A stretch of DNA of 64,000 nt, taken from Bolinopsis microptera (Eukaryota; Ctenophora; Tentaculata; Lobata; Bolinopsidae). Below the pieces are notes generated by a model, which was not told the origin of the DNA, made no database searches, and saw only the letters and a program-made list of their open reading frames with translations. Position numbers and translations under genes: made by a program. Positions 1 to 18,046 of this stretch are shown here, piece after piece; positions within the stretch are counted from its first letter, which is position 1, and each line of letters opens with the position of its first letter. The stretch covers positions 18,119,669 through 18,183,668 of the forward strand of contig NC_087072.1 of the NCBI RefSeq assembly GCF_026151205.1, given 5' to 3'.

Positions 1-255
1 AATGGCAAAATCATGCGTTGTTAACGATAAATCGACGTAAGGTCTATTTAGTTCGACTGACGGCGGGGCGCCAAATTTGTGCGCTAGTTGCAGCGCAGCC
101 ACTGTGTATCGGTGTATTTTTGGACGCTGATTCCGAATCACCCCCATGACATAGTATAGGGTTGAAATGCTTCCCTGGAGAGTTATGGGCAAAAAACCGT
201 TTTGGTCACGTGACAGGCTAGTAAAATACGAATTCGATTGTTTAGGGCTCGTCAT

Positions 256-320
256 GTTAGGGTTAGGGTTGTGGTAAAGGTTATGGTTAGCTTCGGGGTT
301 ATGGTTAGGGTTAGGGTTGC
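256..320. repeat. Degenerate telomere-like TTAGGG tract
   Basis: Two short runs of TTAGGG (about 256-270 and 304-318) are separated by variants such as TTATGG, TTCGGGG and GGTAAAGG. This matches the animal telomere unit but is interrupted and only about 65 bases long, so it reads as an interstitial or subtelomere-derived relic, not a chromosome end. Confidence 0.6.
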
Positions 321-554
321 AGGGATAAGGGTTTATGTAAAACCGTTTTGTACGGCTGCAAAACCATAAAAACCAATTGTCACGTGAAATTTTTGGGCGA
401 GCGAATTAGTAAGAGCCGTGGGGGTCACCACGTGATACAAGTACAACCTACCAGGACGCGCGCCGAGTTGGACTCGTCGACGGTCCAATATATGGGACAG
501 ATATTTTACGAGTATCACCCGTTAATTACAAGTTGCAAGTGCAGCGTGCGCAAC

Positions 555-852
555 TACCGTGACCCAGGCCCTTTTGGAAATCATACCTAGGCCACGTGAC
601 CCAGTTACCACGTTGTAGCGCGATGCACCACTGGGTCGCGCAGCGCATCAAATAATTCTTCTCGCAACCACAGTAGATCGGCGAGATGCACCACTGTGCC
701 TCACCGAGCTGCGAAGGATTGACATCGTGAATCAAGTTACCACGTGACTGGTGACCCAGGCCCTTTCGGGACCCTGACCCAGGCCCTTTCGGGACCGTGA
801 CCCAGGCCCTTTTGGAACTCATGCCTAGGCCACGTGACCCAGGCCCTTTCGC
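555..852. repeat. Short tandem repeat with TGACCCAGGCCCTTT core
   Basis: At least five copies of a unit beginning TGACCCAGGCCCTTT occur at about 560, 750, 775, 799 and 836. The middle copies are spaced about 23-24 bases apart. Several are joined to CCACGTGAC, so CACGTG boxes recur through the block (also at 380 and 427). Short ORFs here are translations of the repeat, not genes. Confidence 0.75.
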
Positions 853-1020
853 ACATTTGCCGCATAATTGGTAAAAATTTACCGCACATTTTACCTTTAT
901 AGTCGGGTGCGGTACCGCATAATTGATAATTTCGAATAATATATGTGCCTCTGGTGGCTTTCGCTATATAGCGGGAACGCTCACATGCAATAAAGCGTTT
1001 AAGCATAGCTGGTTAGGACA

Positions 1021-2807
1021 TCCAAATGAAAAACTTGGCGTCCTTTTCTACAACATTTGCACATACCACATTAGATGATGATTGATCTTGTTTGAATCTA
1101 TTTATAATTATTAACCAGTTCAAAGTTGCGAATGTAAACTATTGATTTTAAAACTGCATAAGCAATAAGATAAAATTAATTTCAAACATAATTCTCAATA
1201 TCAAATATTATCAATTCAACATAAAATCATGCTCTTTATACTTTCCATATAGAATTTAAGTCAAGCAAGAAAGGTTCAGTAGATAATAAAATTCACTATG
1301 TAAATTTAAAAGTGTTTCTAAACATTTCAAACCATTATTTTAGCCGAAATACTGGTCGAATAAGAAATTATGCAATATATGATTATCTGAATTGCTAATT
1401 GACTGGATCTGAAAATGATTGTGTGGGGTTTACAAGTGGACCCTTTTCCCATCCCTCACAATTCCAAGTTCCCAAATCTTTCAAGAACTTCAACTATGTC
1501 AGCCTCTTTTCACAGTTGCAGTAAGTGTATATCCGTCATAATACTCGTGTTTATAGGGAAACATTTGAAATTAGAATTTTAAATAATATCCGGACATGTG
1601 CTGGTCGCAAAAATAAACGCCAACTTTAAATCTGTTCACGGTAACGGTACAACTACATGTATACAAACATTAAACAATCACATGTCAATTGTCAACTTAT
1701 CTTCTCCGTCTTGGATCAGTACAGAGGCACACGATTGACAATTAATATTTATATTAAAGTTCAACATTCGACATACATACTGATGAAATAAAGGATATAT
1801 CTTAAAATTAAAATTAAATAGCCAGTGTCAGAGTGACAAATAATAACTGTATAAAATTAGACAAATAATGGGTGATTTGGATAAGTGAATCTTAGCTAAC
1901 GGCTACAATAATATAAAGAAACAAGCGGTGGTCATTGCAGGAATGTTTTTCTCGTGCTGTAAGAAATTAATAACATTAAAGCTGAGGATCGTAAAGAATG
2001 TGTTAACAAGTTTACACATTTCTTTTGTGTAAAAAGGTATTTAGAAAGAAAAAAGTAGCTGCACCACAGTTAAACTTACTTAAATTAGATGTTTGGATAA
2101 ATCTTCATATGATTGCTATATGATATAATAAAAGTGATATTTTTCTGAATAGATTTAATTTTTGAGATGATTTAGTTGTTTGTTGCAGGATATTTTCACC
2201 TCACCCTTTAGAACCGCTCTGACATGGTTAGTACCTGACATTTGTGTCAGTTGCTAACCATATGGGCGGTATACAAGCACATTATTTCATTTAATTTCAT
2301 AAGATAATAATTTTAAAATTAATAGGTAAAGATTTAAGATATATCTAATAAAGTTTAAAGTTTAACTGTGAAGCAGAATGCCATAATGAAGTTCAGAATA
2401 TAAGTTCTAAAAACAGCGTGTAATAAAGTTTTACAATAGAAATAGTACAAACAGGTGTGTAATAATACGGTGGTGGCAAAATCGGTATAAAAAGAGCTAG
2501 AGGGGGAAAAGGGCTGATCTATATTTAGATTGGTCACCATGACTTTTATACCGACTTCTTCACTAACCTATAACTCTGCCCTAGGTAAAAACCACGGACT
2601 CATAAACTTTATATATCTAAAATACTTAAAATAATTCTTCAGCGAAATAACATGGTTTGAATGTCCGGACCTTGTCAGATCAGCTTGTCAGTGTCCTGAA
2701 GTCATGAAGTGCGAGTCTGAATGGAGCTGGAACAAATTTTCGTCAAAAGTCCCTCAAAAAAGAATCAGAAAAGAATCTATATCGGGCACTTTTGCCATTT
2801 GAAAAGT
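1021..2807. other. Intergenic, no gene seen
   Basis: AT-rich sequence downstream of the PH-Btk gene. I see no ORF with recognisable content. A short stem-loop lies at 2226-2259. Part of 2,600-2,807 is probably the 3' UTR of the minus-strand gene. Confidence 0.5.
2226..2259. other. Short stem-loop
   Basis: GGTTAGTACCTGACA (2226-2240) and TGTCAGTTGCTAACC (2245-2259) are inverted copies with three mismatches around a 4-base loop. It is too short for a typical microRNA precursor; a role is not evident. Confidence 0.4.
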
Positions 2808-5061
2808 TTAATATCTGGGACTGTTACCACTGGAATCAAGGCTGTGTTTAGTTTTGAAGGAGCCACCCTCGTCATCACTGAGTTCTCCGTCTGAGAACAC
2901 GTCTTCCTCCTCGTGGGTCTCTGAGCTGATAGACTTGGTGTGAGTTAGACTGTCCGTTTTATCTGATTTGTCCAGCTTCAGTGAGTGCATCATGTTTTGC
3001 AGGGACAGTTTCCGCTTTATGGTGTGTCGTTGTTGGTCTGCTGCGTTGCTAGCCCGCCTTGCTTCTGCTTCCATGCTGGCTCGTCTCGGGTCTATGCCCA
3101 TGTCTGAAAAATAACATGTTTGTTAGCTTATAATTTTACAGAGCTCGATGTTTAGTTCTAAAGATATTCAATACTTTGTTATTCTATTTCATCATGCACT
3201 TGTAAATGTATTATAATCAAAGAATAGTATCATTATTTATCTAAAATTAAGTAATATGTGTTACTGCAAAATTCGCATGAGAATTGTCACTTTTAAAACA
3301 GGAAGTTAGGTAAATGTAATCCTGGATAATTGAATGATTCAACGAATATTGCTGTACACGGGATATATGTAGATTCAATTAAAACGATAGGTTATTATTA
3401 GCCTTCATTATGGCGGTTTAAGGAAAATTTACTAAAAATCTAAAAAAATACATCCCAACCTACGATCATACATATAAAAATAACGTCAAATTCATCACCA
3501 ACCTGATATCCTATCGCACACGTATGTGTTCTCACAACCTGAGTCGTAATGTTTCTCAGTCTTGTGACAGCAGCTCCACTTCTTCTTAATGTACGCTCCA
3601 CTGTGATAGTGACTCAACATTCTCTCAGGGCACGACTTCTCTGACACTGCAGGGAGGGAGAGAGAGGTTAGATTATATATTAGATCATCACTAGTAAGCG
3701 CTAATGAACAGGGTTATAAATTAAGTGAGGTGTTGTTGAAGTCGCTTGATGATTATGGCAGACTTTTGACTTCTGTGTCAGATTCTTTGTGCTTTGCCTT
3801 TGTTTAAGTTCACAATATATTTTACAATATTTATCTGGCACAGAGCCAGGTCGGACGTGTAGGAGCCACTTCATTCACCCAAATTCGTCAAGTTGTCACG
3901 TCCAAAAGTATTATGGACGGAATGAAGAGCAGCTCATTAATGTATTACATAAAATATGATTTGATGCGATTATCGTAAGGTATGTAATTCACAATCGATG
4001 TTTATAATATCAGGTACTGCCAATTATATGCAGGTTGAAAAAGTCTAGGTTTATGGAGAGTTATTATTACAGAGTTATTGTTATTATGAGAGTTATAGTT
4101 ATTAGTTATAATTATTATGAGAGTTACAGTTATTAGAGTTAAAGCTATTATGAGAGTTGTAGGGAAAATACTTATTTTAGGTTACTTTAGGAGAAATAGA
4201 AGAAATATGGAATCACTAAATGATCAGATAATCCAGAATGATCTATAATAGGACGCACGAAACATTTGTTTGACCTTCTTCTGATCCAAAATAGGAAAAA
4301 AGGGCACGAGTTAACGCTACTTTTTTTGGCAAGCCATTAAATAAAACAAGCTCTTACCTAGTCGTATGCACTGTATCCACTCTTCTTGTGTCTGTTTAGT
4401 ATCACTTTGTAGATAAAGAGCTCTTAGCTTCTCCTTGTCTGAGTATACCACCTGCACATATCATTGTCTTAATACTCCTCTCTATACGTGACAATAACTT
4501 ATAGCCATCTCAACGTTAGTCTTAACAATAACCAGTACTTCCGGAGAAGAGAAATAGTACTGGCTCTAACATACGATGAACATTGAGACAACACCAAGAA
4601 TGTGTATTGAGGGACAGATAATTGCACTGCTCTTTGGTCTATCACATCACGGCAACAGCTTACTAACCTGGAATAGGCGGGGTCTGTTAAAGGTCTCTTC
4701 TTCTACAAGTTCACAACATCTGATGCAGTCCACGCTGATACGACCTTTCTCCTGGCAAACAATGTTACTGTTAGTTAAAAAACTGAACAGATCAAACTGA
4801 TATGCTGACTAAAAAAAGCTTCGTTCTAAATTATCAATCTTTGATCTACAATCTTGGCTATCACACAAAGAAATCGGCAATCAAAGAAGCGGAGCTGTTA
4901 GAACTCACCGAGTGTCCATTAGGAGTGTGATAAGTCAAAGTCTTGTCCGTCAAAACAAACCACCTTTCTTGGAACTTAGCATTGAAAGTGGTCTTGCTCT
5001 TACTGATGCTGCGCTTTGTCAGCATTCCATGTCTGACGGGTCTGTCAACTGTGCTAGCCAT
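2808..5061 (-). CDS. Stand-alone PH domain-Btk zinc motif protein
   Basis: Five exons on the minus strand: 5061-4909, 4751-4668, 4451-4358, 3646-3503 and 3103-2808. All junctions are GT-AG, the phases agree, and the product is 256 aa. Residues about 10-110 form a PH domain (KFQERWFVLTDKTLTYH near the start; FQVVYS and EEWIQCIRLG near the end), which in this family binds membrane phosphoinositides. It is followed directly by a Btk-type zinc motif with the HCCC ligands in order (YHSGAYIKKKWSCC, then GC). The remaining 100 or so residues are Ser/Lys/acid-rich and probably disordered. In known families this PH-Btk pair sits N-terminal in Tec kinases or C-terminal in RASA2/RASA3 RasGAPs. Here I find no SH3, SH2, kinase, C2 or RasGAP exon. 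A TTTTAG lies just upstream of the ATG, so an upstream exon, at least a 5' UTR one, cannot be excluded. Confidence 0.85.
4050..4165. repeat. Degenerate TTATTATGAGAGTTA repeat in intron
   Basis: Repeated variants of TTATTATGAGAGTTA lie in the intron between exons 3 and 4 of the PH-Btk gene. It is simple-sequence DNA with no coding signal. Confidence 0.6.
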
Positions 5062-6335
5062 CCTAAAACATAGTACATTAGCAAGGAAATGAGTCTGTGT
5101 ACTGCACTAATTGCTGATTAACAAGTTGCAGAACACGTGATACTCTAATTGCAGGCAGCGCGCACAACACGTGCACTTACCACGCTGTTTACTAGAGTTT
5201 CTGAAACGACTAGAGCAAAAATGAGAGCACATTAGATCATGAATTATCAATAAATGGGAAAACACAGGGGTCTAATCGAGTAATATAAGTGTTAAATTCC
5301 AGAAATATTTCATTATCACCAAAATAAAAACTCGAAACCCAGAAGTCTGATCTAATACAGAAAATTAGGCTACAGACACACCGCCAGCGCTTCAGTATAG
5401 CCAACCATAAATGAACTGTAGACCTACTGGCGGAAATTATGACATACTTTGCGCTGTATCAAAGGACTGCAAATGTTATTGTTACTACACACAATTCGAC
5501 TATTCTGCCCTGTGCAAAGTGGAAACTAAATACAATGCGCCATTTCCGACGCTATATAATATCGGTTGAGATCGAGAATGTACGTAGAGCAGCTAGGTGT
5601 CATGTGCGCGCGCTGCACGCGCACAACAAAGCCGTGTCTGACTTATAACTACAAACATTTGAGTCAAAGCGCCTTACTGAACAGTCACAATGTTTGTGGC
5701 AAGTTTAAAATGCAGGAAGTGAGCGGATCAATATCCAACCAGAAAGAAGCTTGGAAATATAGAAATAAGTTCTAAATTGATCAAGTTTCTATTATTGGAC
5801 GTTAAATCAAACCCGGTAGCCTAAATAAAACCAACCAAAAATGTGTACATACTTTAAAACAACTTCGTAAATTTAACAGGGCGGGCCAAAAGTTGTCAGT
5901 CCTTCTTAAATCCGGATGCTAAAACTTGGCCTGTATAAAACTCCAATCATATGTTCGAGGATCTGTAAGTCAATAATAAAGAATGTGATATTTTAGCCAA
6001 ATTCTTTAAATACGCGAATATAAAACATTCAACGCATACCACAAGCTTCAAAATCGCAACAACGGTAGCGAGAGTCCTGAGTTAGTTTAAATTTATGTAT
6101 CCTGAATAATAAACTAAGATGGCAAAACAGAGCAGTTGTAGTAAGCACTTTTTACATCTTTTGACAACATTAATTAGGTCACCATCTCATCAGCAAGCAA
6201 TTGATAAGATTCCCATGCGAGTTAAGTTATCACTTGATCGAATCCTAGTAATAAACGTGAGCTTGAAAAGCTCTACATCGGAGTTACTAGAGATCCATTT
6301 TCCGGCTGGTATAAGTTCGGAAATTCTAAACAACC
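5062..6335. other. Intergenic, no gene seen
   Basis: Upstream of the PH-Btk gene on its strand, so it should contain that gene's promoter and possibly a 5' UTR exon. I found no convincing TATA box or coding exon. Small plus-strand ORFs at 5439-5775 lack homology I recognise and overlap one another in different frames. Confidence 0.4.
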
Positions 6336-6761
6336 GGTAACACGACATCTGTCCGAAAGCGACATCTGTCCGAATCAGAAAATATGTTATTTGGACAATA
6401 GTTTATGTCGGATCCTACCGTACGATTTTCTTAAAACTTTCCATAAAGTATGGTGGTTATAGGACGAATAATATGTGTAAGTTTGAAGAATTTTTAAGAA
6501 AATCGTATCGTTGGATCTCCAGATATATGCTTTGGAACCACTGAGTACCACCGAATTGGATATATTTTTTGCGGTTAAGGTAATATCTTAAACTTGGCTC
6601 ATAGAAACTCGCTCAAACTTACACATATTATTCGTCATATAACCACCATACTTTATGGAAAGTTTTAAGAAAATCGTACGGTAGGATCCGACATAAACTA
6701 TTGTCCAAATAACATATTTTCTGATTCGGACAGATGTCGCTTTCGGACAGATGTCGCCCAA
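6336..6761. mobile_element. MITE with ~146-bp near-identical TIRs (Mutator-like size)
   Basis: About 146 bases from 6343 to 6488 recur in inverted orientation ending at 6756, with essentially one visible substitution. Each arm contains a doubled CGACATCTGTCCGA unit near its tip. The element is flanked by an 11-base direct repeat TCTAAACAACC (left 6325-6335, right 6762-6772), consistent with a 9-11-bp target duplication as in Mutator-like elements. The tips between that duplication and the TIR match poorly. No transposase lies inside, so it is non-autonomous. The near identity of the arms suggests recent movement. Confidence 0.75.
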
Positions 6762-7078
6762 TCTAAACAACCTATCTGGGAATAATGATCCTTGAGCAGG
6801 GAGTTGCAAAAAAGGACCAAGTTCTATTAATTACAGACCGGAAATCCTCGAACATGTGAAGGAAAATGTGCTGTAAAACGAACTATAACGATTGGACACG
6901 AGATAAGCTAACTAGCTACAATAAAAGTTTGACAACTTTTAGCCGACCCCATATTATGCATACTATTCAATCCATCAGCAAACAACACAGGGTAAACATA
7001 TAATATAAAGCTTCAAAATAAGGAATAAAGATAGGTTGATCATGATGGGTAAACAAATTGTAAACAAAGTTTCCAGAA

Positions 7079-13180
<6,102 letters not shown>

Positions 13181-14095
13181 GACTACCTGATCGAAGATGT
13201 GATTATTCTGCCTCTTGATTAGAATATAGGTACGAGTTTGATAACAGATAGAAATTATCTGGGTACATTATCCTTGTGGACACGAAATAAGTATTATGTG
13301 TGCATCAAAATCATTTGAAAGCAATAACATACAGTTACAAGATATTTCATAAGACATAGATTAACTAATATGAATAACTTCAACTAAAACTAAAGCAATG
13401 AAACAAATTCCTCTAAATCCTCAATAAAAGAGACACAGATAAAAATAATGAAATATCTTCAAAACGTAGAAAAATAGCGTAAAAGCTAAGATATAAACAT
13501 AAATTATCAAAGAGTATTTTTGGAGTTATCTGCAATTACATGCTTTCAAAATCCATAAAACATATATCGATGAACATTTAAATTAAAACCTTTTGGTATT
13601 CAATAGGTTTATTGATTTCTTCATAATACAGCTTTAAGAATTCTCAGTCCCTCTTAATTATGCCATTTTGTTTGTGATGTTTATTGAAGAGACTTTGAAT
13701 GCCCTTCATTCTTGTGTTAGCTAATTATGGAATATAGAATTTTTTCAAGATTCAAATAAGTTTTAATACTTTATTGCTGTAATCTGTAAAATTTGAAAAA
13801 GTATTTAATAAAAAACTTTTAAAAAGTATCTAATTTCTATCACATAAACATTGTCTGTCTCATGGTCTACCTGACACAGAGGCTAGTATTGAGTATGGTT
13901 CCTTAATTATGCAAATTATCTAAGTTATAATAACTTTTTTCTTTAATATCTCGAACTACATTATATTTATATATAGAGATTGACTGTACAATTATTTCTG
14001 ATTTATATACAAAAATATAAATCTGAAAATTCAAAAAATTTATTTGAAACCAAAATTTATAAAAATAAATCCCAGCTCTTCGAGTGTCCACAAAT
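13181..14095. other. Intergenic, promoter side of CCDC47
   Basis: It lies between the start of CCDC47 and the 3' end of the F-box gene, both on the minus strand. TTTATT at 14039-14044 reads AATAAA on the minus strand, about 55 bases past the F-box stop, and is a plausible polyadenylation signal for that gene. No other feature seen. Confidence 0.5.
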
Positions 14096-15442
14096 TTACT
14101 TATCATCAAAACAAAGACGCCTTAGTTTTTGCTTGTAAATCGTCCTAATACCTGTCTGATATTCATCATGAAAAGGAATAAAAACGAACAAATTATCTTG
14201 ACTGGTCACAACGGCCAAGACATCGTGATAATAATACTCAGGTTTCTCTAATTCTGGCATCATACCCAATGTGATTCGTCCCTTAAATGCAGCAATATAA
14301 CTCCTTCCATCACTTTCATTGTCTTTAAATGTTGCATCAATTAGATCAGCATCAATTAGCTGTAGAAGATTAATCAGGTTTTCATCGACATATATGGGCT
14401 CCACCCCCAGCAGCACATCAAGTGAGTCCTCTGTCATCTGAAATTCTTCAAGGATCTTTTTAACATTAAATAGATCAGGTTGCCTTGCAATAGAGTTGAG
14501 AACTCCTAAATAATTAATGGGATGGGTCATGTCAACTAGAATAGATATAGCTCCACATCTTACATATCGATCACCAGATATTTTAGTTAGTATCATGTGA
14601 TTTGAGTCATATGTCAGTGATAGAATTTCACTTCCATGAACAGCATAATCTCCAGCGAAGAACCCAGGTGCAATAACACGTTCTTCTGCAAGGGATTGAG
14701 GCATTTTGATACTAGTAAACATGATACCACCATCGCTAAACCCAGAGAACATGGCATGCAAAACTTCGTCACTGTTCATGCCCAGTGCGGACGAAAAATC
14801 ATGCCTCATTGTTTCCATATCGTGATCTTTGGCAAACTCATCTATTTTGGCAAAATCATCTGAGCAACAACACATTCTCATTTTCATTCCATATTCACAT
14901 TCCATTTCATTTTCCAAAGATATAGAAACACAGTGCTCCGTGGTAGAATACAGAGCACAGCAAATTCCATCTTTGTCAAGGTAATCAATGCCAACATTAC
15001 GGTGTATACCTGCCTCATTTTCATCAATGTTTATGACAAAGATAGGAACTAAACTTGTCTGGAATTCTGTAGCTTTAGGAGCCTGTATGATGTAGCCTAC
15101 AATTTTACATGGCGACATTTTCATCTGAACATGCAACAATCCACCAAATGCTGGGATCAGACTTTTCCAAAAGCCGATGAGCCAATCCCATTTTTTGAAG
15201 GCATTTATGTACAGTGATCTAAGCTGTACCCATTCCATTGTCATGAGAGATTCCATGGGAAAATTATAGCTGATTGGATCTATAAAAAGTTTGTATTGCC
15301 TCAAAACGTTTACCCATGATGTTTGACAGTTGCATAGACTGTTCAATTTCTGATTTGTTACACTGAGTTCTATGAGATCATCACCACAAAGATAAGACAG
15401 TACCTTAACAAGCAGTTCATCAGGTAGGAGTGAAATTGCCAT
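14096..15442 (-). CDS. FBXO31-like F-box protein (single exon)
   Basis: An intronless 448-aa ORF. Residues about 4-50 are an F-box (LLPDELLVKVLSYLCGDDLI...), which docks SKP1 in an SCF ubiquitin ligase. The rest matches the FBXO31 substrate-binding architecture: WDWLIGFWKSLIPAFGGLL after the F-box, a Cys/His-containing middle, then APGFFAGDYAVHGSEILSL and TKISGDRYV, corresponding to the FBXO31 'PGLFKGTYGSHGLEIV / GDPNIPAG' region. A C-terminal AFKGRITLGMMPE...DVLAVV...FVFIPF stretch also fits the last strands of that domain. FBXO31 directs turnover of cyclin D1 and other substrates. Divergence is high, so substrate specificity is not implied. It lacks introns, unlike both neighbours, which may mean an old retrocopy, but no poly(A) tract or duplication remains. 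Start chosen at the first Met, directly before the F-box. Confidence 0.8.
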   Translation of the reverse strand: MAISLLPDELLVKVLSYLCGDDLIELSVTNQKLNSLCNCQTSWVNVLRQYKLFIDPISYNFPMESLMTMEWVQLRSLYINAFKKWDWLIGFWKSLIPAFGGLLHVQMKMSPCKIVGYIIQAPKATEFQTSLVPIFVINIDENEAGIHRNVGIDYLDKDGICCALYSTTEHCVSISLENEMECEYGMKMRMCCCSDDFAKIDEFAKDHDMETMRHDFSSALGMNSDEVLHAMFSGFSDGGIMFTSIKMPQSLAEERVIAPGFFAGDYAVHGSEILSLTYDSNHMILTKISGDRYVRCGAISILVDMTHPINYLGVLNSIARQPDLFNVKKILEEFQMTEDSLDVLLGVEPIYVDENLINLLQLIDADLIDATFKDNESDGRSYIAAFKGRITLGMMPELEKPEYYYHDVLAVVTSQDNLFVFIPFHDEYQTGIRTIYKQKLRRLCFDDK

Positions 15443-16715
15443 TTCACAGGCATTAGTGTAGAAATAAAGTCCTCTGTTAAGTGTAAGGGGCCATCTTTGA
15501 GCTTGGATAGTATAGTAGTGTGCAACTTTGCCGAACTTAGTGACCTAAGAGTTCTAAAAAAATTATACAAGGCAATGAAGTAATGAAGAAATATTATTAT
15601 TTCTTAAACTTTTGAAAGCTAACATAACAGTTTTACTATAGATATGATAATTGTGATGATAATGACAAGTTAAACCAAAATTTCATCAACAATTAGAATT
15701 GAAAGGCCTGATGTAATTGCTATGACCAATTTACTGGTCAACTGGTGTTTCGTTGTCCCCAATCTTGTTTACACTCGGTCACTTGTCAAGGCATGTAAGG
15801 TCATTCAGCGAATTTTCTTTGAAATAAAATGATGTATTTGTGTAACATTTTGAAAGTTTATTGATGAAAAAATAGCATTTTTAAAAATCTACATGTATGT
15901 TTTTACAAAATAAAACTGTAAACAAACTAAATTCACAATTTTCAAATCTAATTAGAACTCAGTCTAAACCCTTTAAAGATGATGATAGCTGCTAATTACA
16001 GCTCTCAGAACAATATATTGTGACAAATAAAATTATGATCTGCAAAACAAAATTAAGACAGCCTTTTCAAACATAAACCAAGTTCTGGTAGGAGTGAAAT
16101 ATAACTGAGGTAGATAATGATTGACAAGAATTCCAATTAATCACAATTTCGAGACTAGAGAAGCTATAGAGAACACTCCAAATAAATATCAGCTTTTAAA
16201 GAAAAAAATTAAATTTAAAGAAATATTAGAAATTTGATAATACCTAATTAAAAGCAAAGACGTCTTTAAGGTTTTTTTATAAGTGTGGTGAAAATGACTT
16301 TAATAAAACAAAAGTTAATAAAGATGCCTTCAATCTTAACTCCCCCTGTAAGGAAAATCCATTAGTTAGTTAATATGTCATAATATAGTACCAAGGCAGT
16401 GCCAGTTTTCAGCATTTTGGACCGCAATCGTAGGGGCATGTAGTTGGTTCAGATAACTCTCACCCTGACGACGGCGTCAAGAAATTATCAAATTATGCAT
16501 TTGCGCCATACTGGACACATTTTATATTTAATATTCTGTGGTTTGTAGAAATTACCAAATCCATTCAATCCTCTCTGTGAACGAACAATTTACAGCTTAC
16601 TATAAGAGCCCAGATTTCCACTCAAATACTGGCTATTCCATAATGCTATAGGACCTCAAAATAAGATCGTGCTCTACAAATTCGATCTATTCAAAGAAAA
16701 ATAGTATTATAAAAC
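15443..16715. other. Intergenic, no gene seen
   Basis: AT-rich sequence upstream of the F-box gene. It should include its 5' UTR and promoter, but no element is distinctive. It ends at the ATTT duplication that borders the next transposon. Confidence 0.4.
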
Positions 16716-18046
16716 ATTTGGTCATTGTAAAGTTTGCTTTGCCCATTTTGCTAACTTTTTGATTTAAATTTTTGAGCAGGTTGATAAAGAGCAATTTAAT
16801 CCTTTCTGATATCATTTTCATCTGAAGATTCCGAATTTTCTGAATTCTTTGGAATGAAGTTTCTATCTCATGTGGAGCAAAAGTTATGACCTGCTTTTCG
16901 ATGTGGAGCAAAAAAGTGTGGAGCTCCCCAATAAAATCTATGCTTTTTGACTATTTTGATCGCCATTTAACAAATAGATCCTGGACGTTAATTGCAAAAT
17001 ATTTTCACTGCCAAATCATAAAATGGACCTCAGCCAGTGTGGAGCAGTCGAAATATCCTCATATTTTTCGTCTCAACCAGGGGTAAACATTACAGTAGAA
17101 TCTCCGTCTTTTCACAAAATCTTAGTTTGAAGGAATACGCACCAGATAACATTATCAATAATGGTACACCTTGCTCAACCGATGCAGAGCAGCGAAACTA
17201 TTATACCCTAGTTGGGAATACTGATTGGGAAGAAACTGAGTTTTGAAAGTGAGTGTGATTAAAAACGATAAATACATCTAATCAGGCCATAAAAATATCA
17301 TTTTTTCTTGTGATTATGTTCAGACCCCCTGACTCTATTCTTTGGAACTGCTGATAAACCTAGTAATGCTCAACCATGTGGAGCAGAGGACTTTTACTGC
17401 ATAACATGGCTCCTCATCGGCTGATATGACTTGGATGAGAAATTAGAATGAGTATTTTAGCTTTTACAATAAATTACTACGGGTATCGGCCTTACAAAAT
17501 GACAGGCCTCACAAAATGACATGCCACATAGACCATGCTGTAGCTTAGGTTCCCTATACATTGAACCCTATTCCTTTTACTGTATGAAAGAAAAAGCATT
17601 AATTAACACTTCCTAAGGAATGATAATGACATAGAATCTATATTTCTTACATAAATATGGACGTTTTTGCTGTTCAGTCATTGCCCCGTCAAACTGTTAC
17701 CCAGCATGGAGACCAAAGTTTAGAATTTAACCCCAGAAAACCAGGTACTACCATGACTTATGTCAATCAAAGACTACTCTGGTCAAATAAAAAAACTGAT
17801 TTAGTGACTTTGGTAGAAGAAATGACAAAAAAATGACCTAGCCTCACAAAATGACAGTGTTATGCCTCACAAAATGACAGTTTTATTTTATGATACAAAG
17901 ATGGCATATTTATATTGGATGCCCCTTGCCTAATTATTGGTATTCTTAAACCCAGTAAGCTTATGATGAGCCTAAATGTGTTTGTTTGATCATCAATTTT
18001 GAACAAAATGCCTCACAAAATGACACCGAAAAGCCTTACAAAATGA

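Noticed and set aside
6588-6809. 73-codon minus-strand ORF
   Set aside because: It lies within the inverted-repeat MITE and has no recognisable protein features.
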